DNA of 64,000 nt, taken from assembly GCA_037447655.1 (NCBI GenBank), contig JBBHKE010000044.1:186001-250000 (forward strand), written 5' to 3'. Made by a program: the position numbers and the translations under genes. The stretch's first letter is position 1, and every line of letters starts with the position of its first letter. Positions 1 through 7,682 of this stretch are shown here, piece by piece. The DNA is from Zygnema cylindricum. Taxonomy: Eukaryota; Streptophyta; Zygnematophyceae; Zygnematales; Zygnemataceae. The notes below the pieces were generated by a model. That model saw nothing but the letters and a program-made list of their open reading frames with translations. It had not been told where the DNA came from and searched no databases.

Positions 1-409
1 ATAAAATAAAATTACATAAACAAATAAATTTATGAAAAAATGGACAGATGTTACAAAAGAGTGTAAAAATACAGAAAATTGTATCCCAAAAGGTCCGTTT
101 TTTTCCACAAACCCAAATCGAAAAAATAATACGAGAGGAAAAAAACTTATTTTTATTTTCTCTCTCCCCCCTCTTCTTCCAATTCTTATTTTCCTTCAAC
201 ATTTTTCTTCTCTCTACATCTTCTCCTTGCTTTTTGTTGTCTTTTTTTAATATTTTTGCACAACACTTTTCTTTTCTCCCCCTCTCCCCCCTTTTCCTTC
301 GCAAAATACTTTTCTTCTCTCTCTCTCTCCCCCCCCCCCGCCCCCTTTTTTTTCTGTTTTTCTTCCCTCTGTCAATCCCATCTCCCAATTTTTTTATTTT
401 TATTTTTAC

Positions 410-541
410 CTCCATATCTTCCCCGATTCCCGAAGTACTTTCGTCCAAAACCGCAAAATTCGGGCAGTGGAAAAATATTCGAGTCAACGCAAGTCTTTGT
501 TTTTCGCCCGGAGACAACTCTCTCTCCCAATCCAAAGACTT
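410..541 (-). CDS. ABCD4: ABCD4-like gene exon 9 (ABC signature and Walker B)
   Basis: Acceptor GGGGTTTTCAG (543-542), donor GAG|GTAAAA (GT at 409-408), exactly 44 codons. It reads KSLDWERELSPGEKQRLALT, then RIFFHCPNFAVLDESTSG. LSPGEKQR is the ABC signature, FAVLDE is Walker B with the catalytic Glu retained, and TSG occupies the D-loop region. Human ABCD4 has [20 protein letters not shown] at the same place. The exon carrying the switch histidine was not found in 1-409, so it is probably beyond the window edge. Confidence 0.85.
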
Positions 542-1821
542 CTGAAAACCCCCCCCAAAAAAAAAGAGAGAAAAAACGTAAATAGATAAACAGATACAAG
601 AATTAGAAAAAGAAGGAAAATAAAAGAAAAATAAATAAATAAATAAAACTTGACTGTCTTTTCATTTTTCCGCTCGGAGACGATTCTTTCGCCCAATCCA
701 GAGCCTTCCGAACTCCCTCTCCTGATCCTGATCTCCAAAATCCCCTCCCTCTCCCCCTCTTTGATTGAATGACGGATGACAGGGAAAAGCGATTGATATC
801 TGAAATCGACGCAAATGATCCCGTCTTTACGCGATGCGTCTCATTTGGATTTTTTTCTGCTGCCCGGACTGTTCATTTCCGATTTTTTTTCGCTGTCCGA
901 TTTTTCGGGCAGCAGGAGAGGCGGCGAAATCGGGTACGAAATTTGGGCGGCAAGGCCCCCTCGGGCCATGAGAGGCCTTTGAGGCAAAAATAAAACCCCT
1001 TTATACCCAATATTTTTAAATTTAAATAATGAATCTGTACCAAAAAATAAACAAAAATAAATAAATAACAGAGACAGAATGCATAAATAAACGAATAAAT
1101 AAAAAAGAAAGAAAAATGATAATAGAAAACCCCTTTATACCCAGTATTTTTAAATTTAAGCAAGGAATCTGTACCAAAAAAAAAAAAAAAAAAAAAAACA
1201 GAGATACACAATGTTGAACTATATGAAAAAAACAAAAAACAAAGAAACAAAAGAGAAAAAAAACGAAAAAAAAAAAAAAATTAGGGAAGAAAAACGACAA
1301 TTAAAAACCCCTTATACCCAGCAATCTCAAAATTCATAAAGAAATAATTTTGTAGCAAAAAATACAAAACCCTCTCTCTCCCCATTCGCTCGACCCGCTT
1401 GCCTGTACCTTTTCCGTACTTTTTCGTCCATATTTACCCCTCCCTCTCTGCCTTTCTCTCCGTATCCCTTCCCTCTCCCCTTTTCCCTTCACCCCACTCA
1501 CCCCCCCCCCCCCCTCCCCCCCCCCACCTCCCACCCTCCTACTCCCCCTCACCCCCACACTTCCCCCCACACCCTTCACACTCCCACGCCCCCACCCTCC
1601 CCCAACCCTCCCTCCACACCCCCTGCCAACCCCGACACGACGCCCTCATCCCAATAACCCCCCCCCCCCCCCCATCCCCCCCCTCCCCCCAAATCCCCCC
1701 CCCCCCCCCCCCCCTCCCCTCCTCCCCCTCCCCCCCCCCCCCCCCCCCCAATCCTCTCCCCTCCCCCCCCAATCCCAATGCAGGGGGCGTGGGGGGGATT
1801 GGGGGGGGGAGGGGGAGAGGA

Positions 1822-1852
<31 letters not shown>

Positions 1853-4800
1853 AGGGAGAGGATTGGGAGGGAGGGTTGGGCGGGATTGGGGGGAGCAGGG
1901 AGGGGAGTGGGGGAGGAGTAGGGGACCCGTAAACGACTTCTGTAGGGAGGATTGGGGGCGGGAGATGAGGGGAGGAGTGGGAAGGTGAGAGGGAGGAGAG
2001 GGGGAATAGAAGTGGCCAAACGAGTGGGGGGAGGAATGAGGAGAGGAGAGGGACATGGGGGTTGCAATGAAAAAAATGGTATTTTCAGAAGGGGAGACAG
2101 GGGCAGGGAGAGATAGGCCGTATGCCTGTTTCCTGCCTGTTCTTCTTCTTCAAAACTTCCAAAACCTCACCAAGCAAAGCCTACTCAGGCCTTCCCTGGA
2201 CTGCCTTACCTCTCCCTCTCCCTCCCTCCCTCCTACCGCCCTCCCTCCCCCGATACCTCCCTCCCCCGATACCTCCCTCCCCCCATCTCCTCCCTCCCTC
2301 CCTCCCTATCTCTCACCTGCCAGCTGGCGCACCAGTTTCGTCTTTCCCGCACCGCTCCGCCCCTCCACCAAAACGGACCGTTCCATGCTCCTCCGTTTCC
2401 GTTCCGCTCCGTTTTCCCCAATTGCCATTCCGTTTCCGTTTTCGTTTTCATCTCCGTTTCCGTCCCTCTCTCCCCCTTCCCCTCCCGTTCTTTTCCGACT
2501 CCTTCCCGTTTCTTTCCGTTCCTCAAAACTCCTCCTCACCACTTCCCATAACACTCCCACAGCCTCATCTCTCCCTCCCTCTCTCCTCCCACTTCCTCGA
2601 CTCTCCCTCTCCTCTCCCTCCTCTCCCTCTCCTCTCTCCTCTCCCTCTTCTCCATCGCTTCGTTCTCTTCCCTCCCATTCCTCCCCCCATCCTCTCTCCC
2701 CTCCCCATTCCCTCTCCCTTCTCCTCTCCCTCTCTCCCCTCCCTCCCCCTCCCCTCTCCACGGAAGCCAAGGCCTCCTCTACTTCTCCCAGGGGGGCGGT
2801 GGTAAAGAGAGTCGCAGGAAAAGCCCTCGTACCAAAATTAGGGTGGATAATTACCGGACAGGGACCCGCCATAGAAACCGTATAATTCAAAAGTATTTCC
2901 GTTCCGTAAACTTCGCTGTATCTCTCTCGACAATCCTCACTTTTCTCTTCATTTTTGTCTTTTTCTGAGGAAAACGACGACGCATCCGTTTTTATATCCG
3001 TTCCGTCGTTTCGAACCGTTTCTGTTTCCCGTCCCGTCTTCCGTTCCACAGTTTTTTGTTCCTCAGTTTTACGTTCCTCAGTTTTACGTTCCTCAGTTTC
3101 CCGTTCCCCGGTTTTCCGTTCCTCCGTTTTCCGTCCCTCGGTTTTAAGTTCGAGTTCAGGTTCGGATTTTGCCTCGACTTTCAGATCGGTGTTAGGCTTG
3201 TTTTCCTGTTCGATGTTTTCTTTTTTTTGTTTTTGTTTGTTTTCCAGTTCGAGTTTTTCTTTTTTTCGAAAACTTTCGGTTTCGAAAAATCCTCCTCCGT
3301 TGGGAGCGAGAGGGAATCCGGTTCGAGGATCGATCGCATCGGCCCAAAATCCTCGATTTCGTAAAAAATCGCAAATTTCTTTTTCCCATTCCAAAAACCT
3401 TTCCAACATTCGATCCATTTCGTAAAAAACGACATCGACTTCGACTTCTCCTCCTTTTTCTCGTTTGGTGCTTTTACCGATCGTTTTTTCGATCGTTTTT
3501 TCGCTGTTTCTTTCAGTTATTTTTTCGGTTGTTTTTTCAGTTGTTTTTTCAGAAAACCCTATTTGTATCCCTTCCTCCTGTTCCGTCTTTTTCTCGATGT
3601 GACAAATGTCGACAGCTCCGCATTGAAAAGTGGGTATAATTAACATTTTGTCCATATCTACCGAAGGAAAAATAGTTTCGAGATAAGGACGCATTTTTTC
3701 CGGCATTTTGTGAATTGAATATTCGATTTCTCCTCCTCGTAACAAAAATTTTGTGATCGGCGGTCGAATCATTTCCGTGTTATTTTGCTCCGTCACATTT
3801 TCTGTAAAACTTTCCGTAAAATTTTTCGCTACAAATTCCGTAAAAAAACCAAAATCGCCATAGTTTTCGTTAACAACGTCGTAATTTCCCCTTTCTAAAT
3901 CGTCTCTTCCAACAAATAAAATGTTATTATTTTCTTTTTCCTCCCTTGTATACTCCTTTTTTAACAACTTTTCAAACGTTTCGTCTTTTTCTTCTTCTCC
4001 GTTTTTTTGACAAAAATTGGTTAAAGTTTCTAACCACGTTCCGTAAGAATTCGTAGTTCTTTGGGTATAAATGGATTTATAACGATTTTCTACAAAAAGG
4101 GGTCCGGAGAGAGACAAATACCAAATACATTTTTCCACATTTGTTTTTAAATTTGAAAAAAACGATAGTTTTTCCTCTTTGGAGTTGGGAATAAGATCCA
4201 AAAATTCGAAAATTTCTGCGACCCTCGAAGTGTATCCCGCGACATCGGACAAAATTTTTGAAGAATCGATAATTTGCGTAAAACTGCCCGGGAGAAAAAA
4301 AAAAGGGGGGGGGGGGGAGCCCAAAAAAGAAGGTTAAACAACCAGAAGAAAAAACGCCCTAAAAGGAGAGGTAATGGTGCCCGAAAAAAATATAATAAAA
4401 TTAAGTAAATAAATGAATAAAAGTCCAAAAAGAAAAGAAAATAACGGCCAAAACGAAACAAAAACATGCCCGAGAAAACAAAAAAAGGCACACGAAAAAA
4501 AAGGTTATTTGAGTGAATAAGTTTAATTTTAAAACAAAGAGAGACAAAAAAGGAGGAAAAGGAGTATGAAGTGACAGAAAGAGGAAAAGAAAAAGAAAAA
4601 GTAAAAGAAAAAGGAAAAGAAAAAGAGAAAGAAAAGAAAAGAAAAAGGGAAACTAAAAAAGGGAAAAAAAAAAAAAAACTTTTATCCTCCTCCTCCGCAC
4701 CTCTACCACAAAAGATGAAAATTGCAAATGGTAAAAAAATATAAATGGTAAAAAAATATAAATAATCATAAAAACCCACCTGTAAATAAGTTGCAAAATA

Positions 4801-6004
4801 GAAAAAGATGAATTACTAATTAATTGGGCCAAAGCCCCTTTATCAATGGAACCTTCGGAAACCGCTTTAAAAACGGGAATTGCAAGAACCAAATAATTCA
4901 TCATAGAACCTGTAAAACCCCATTTTTACCCTATTTTTTTATAAATACTTTTCCTTCTCACAAAATTCCCCATTTTCATTAATTTCACGATGTCATAAAA
5001 TTTTCTCTTTTTCATAATTTTCGCTTATAACTATTTCCCATTTTCATACAATTGTCACTTTTATATAAAAAATTTCGATTTTTTATAAACTTTTCACTTT
5101 TTCATAGAATTCCCTATTTTCTTAATTTTTTCACAATTTCACATTTTTTTTTCATTTTCACTTTTTTTGTACCGTAATTGTTATAAAATTTCCCATTTTC
5201 ATATAACTCCCCATTAACATTTTCCAATTTTCATAATTTTTTAACATTTTCGTACATTTTCCATTTTTTTTAATGAAAACCCTATACTACCATAAAATTT
5301 TCCATTTTCAGAAAAGAAAAATCCCATTTTAACGGAAAAGAATCAAACAAAAAAAAAAAAAACTGACCTGTCTGAAATATCAGAAACATCATCCAAAAAG
5401 AGGAAAAGATCAGAAATAACATTTTCATTTTCTTTTTTTGACTGTCGTAAAATTTTTCCATTTGCGATAAAAAAAACTGAGAAAATAAAAAAAGTTAAAA
5501 AAATCGAGAAAATAAATAATTAAAAAAAAATCGGAGAAAATAAACAACTAAAAAAAATAAAATAAAAAATTACCCGAATAATCGAAAATTTTCGTGGCAC
5601 ATCCCAACAGAAAATGGCGTCCAATAAGACGCCTCTGATTGGTCAAAACGAGTGTCAGGTCAGCGTCCAGCTGGCAAGATTCCAGCTCAGCACTACGAGA
5701 CAAAAATATTCCTTCTGCGTGATCTCTCAACCTGCCCAAAAAAAAAATAAAAAAATACCGACTTAAAAATAAATAAAAAAATGCACTCACAGAAAAATGC
5801 TTTCGCAATCTGCGACATGTCATAAAAAAAAAAAAGAGCAAACAAAATATTGAATCTTAAAAAGAACATATCAAAAAAAATATCCACTCTATACATAGAG
5901 GAGATAGAGACACAGAAGAGAGGGAGATGAGAGAAGAACAGAGAGAGGGGGAGAGAGAGAGAGAGAGAAAAGGAGGGAGGAGGCGAGACAAGAAAGAGAA
6001 GTAG

Positions 6005-6036
<32 letters not shown>

Positions 6037-6061
6037 AAGAGAGAGAGGGAGAGAGAGCGAG

Positions 6062-6097
<36 letters not shown>

Positions 6098-7650
6098 AAA
6101 GATCACCCATTAATATATTTCTAAAGCGACAAGAAAAAAGGTTCACCTTACATGAGCGATCCGAAAATCAGCTTCAATTTTTTCTTGTTTTGCAACCAAT
6201 CCAGCGATCGGAGAAATAATCCAACGATTCAAAATGGCTCCCAAAATAAAAAAAAGATAAATCGCCACAAGAGACGAAAAACCCACGTAAAAAAATACCC
6301 AAATCGAGTAGTAAACAATCGATAAAGGGGCGGCAATCGTCTTCGACACGAAAGACGAAAGTTGCGCACAAAAATTGTATATTTCCTGTTTCCCATTAAC
6401 AATAAAAAAAAAATAGTAATGAAAAGATTAAAAAAAAAAGAAAGCAATGAAGTTTCTTAGTCGTAAATAAAACGTTGGAGACAAACAAAAAGATAAAGAC
6501 ACAGTAAACATAGGAAAAAAAATAAAAAAAATCCAATTCGCAAATAAATGTCGTAGACGAAAAACGCTGTAGGGACTGAGTAAAAATAATACATAAATAT
6601 TTTTTTTAAAAGGGGAAGTTGCTAGTACATAAAACATGTCTCTCTCTCTCTCACTCTCTCCCTCCCCATACCCCCCTCCTCCCCCTCTCCATACCCCCCT
6701 CCTCCCCCTCCCCCTCCCCCTCCCCCTCCCTCTCCCTCTTCCCTCCCTAAACAGTACATAAAACATGTATCGCTCCCTCTCGCTCTCCCCCTCCCCCTCC
6801 CCCTCCCCCTCCCCCTCCCTCTCCCCCTCCTTCCCTTCCTTCCACTCACTTGCGTAATTCGCTGATCCGGGTTGTCTATCCCTCCTCCTCCTCCTCCGCC
6901 TTTCTTTCTCTCGTCTTTTCCCCGTCCGCCTTTTTCCCCGTCATTTCTGTCCTTTTCCCACAGTTTCGGCCAATCGGAAGCAAGCGCCAGAAGCGGCCTC
7001 TCTCGGCAGTACGCCAGCTGGCACGCTGACGTCAGCGCAGACCGCCACGTCAGCGAAAGATTCTCCACCGACCAATCGTGAGAGGCCGCGAGGAGGGCAG
7101 AGAGGGAGTACCAGATGGCGGCAGATCGGAGGGCGGCGAAGAAGAGCTGGGGGAGGGGGGGAGGGGGGGAGGGAGAGAGAGAGAGGGAGAGGGAGGGAGG
7201 GAGAGGGGGAGAGAGAGGGGGGGGAGAAGTGGGAAACCAATCGTGAGAGGCCGCGAGGAGGACAGAGAGGAAGAGCTGGGAGAGGGGGGTGTGAGGGGGG
7301 GGGGGGGGAGAGAGGGAGAGGGAGGGAGAGGGGGGGGGGGGAGGGAGAGGTGGGGGACCAATCGTGTAAGGCTGCGAGGAGGGCAGAGAGGGAGTACCAG
7401 GTGGCGACAGAGAGGAGGGCAGAGAGGAAGAGCTGGGAGAGGGGGGGGGAGAGGGGGGAGGGGAGGGAGGGAGAGGGGGGGGGGGAGTGGGTGGGGAGAG
7501 AGGGAGGGAGGGAGAGGGGAAGAGAGGGAGAGAGACAAAAAAAACTGAAAAGATATGGAAGAGAAAACTTTGGAAATTAGGGAGGAAAAGCTGAGGGAGG
7601 GAGGGAGGAGGGGGGGGGAGGGAGGGAGGGGGGGGGGGAGGGGGGAAAAG

Positions 7651-7682
<32 letters not shown>

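Noticed and set aside
1-409. Candidate last NBD exon with the switch histidine
   Set aside because: All three minus frames were read; none gives the TFISVGHR-type block, so the exon is probably outside the window.
1399-2067. Long Pro/Ser- or Gly-rich open frames on both strands
   Set aside because: They arise from poly-C/poly-G and CTCC repeats; the same DNA is open in several frames and lies in an intron of the ABCD4-like gene.
2055-2885. 276-residue plus-strand frame
   Set aside because: It is the antisense of the NBD/CblD exon and reflects its low-complexity linker.
2955-3425. Ser/Phe/Arg-rich plus-strand frame
   Set aside because: Antisense shadow of the coding repeat in the CblD insert.
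5693-6146. Ser/Leu-rich frames resembling membrane proteins
   Set aside because: Produced by the (GA)n microsatellite.
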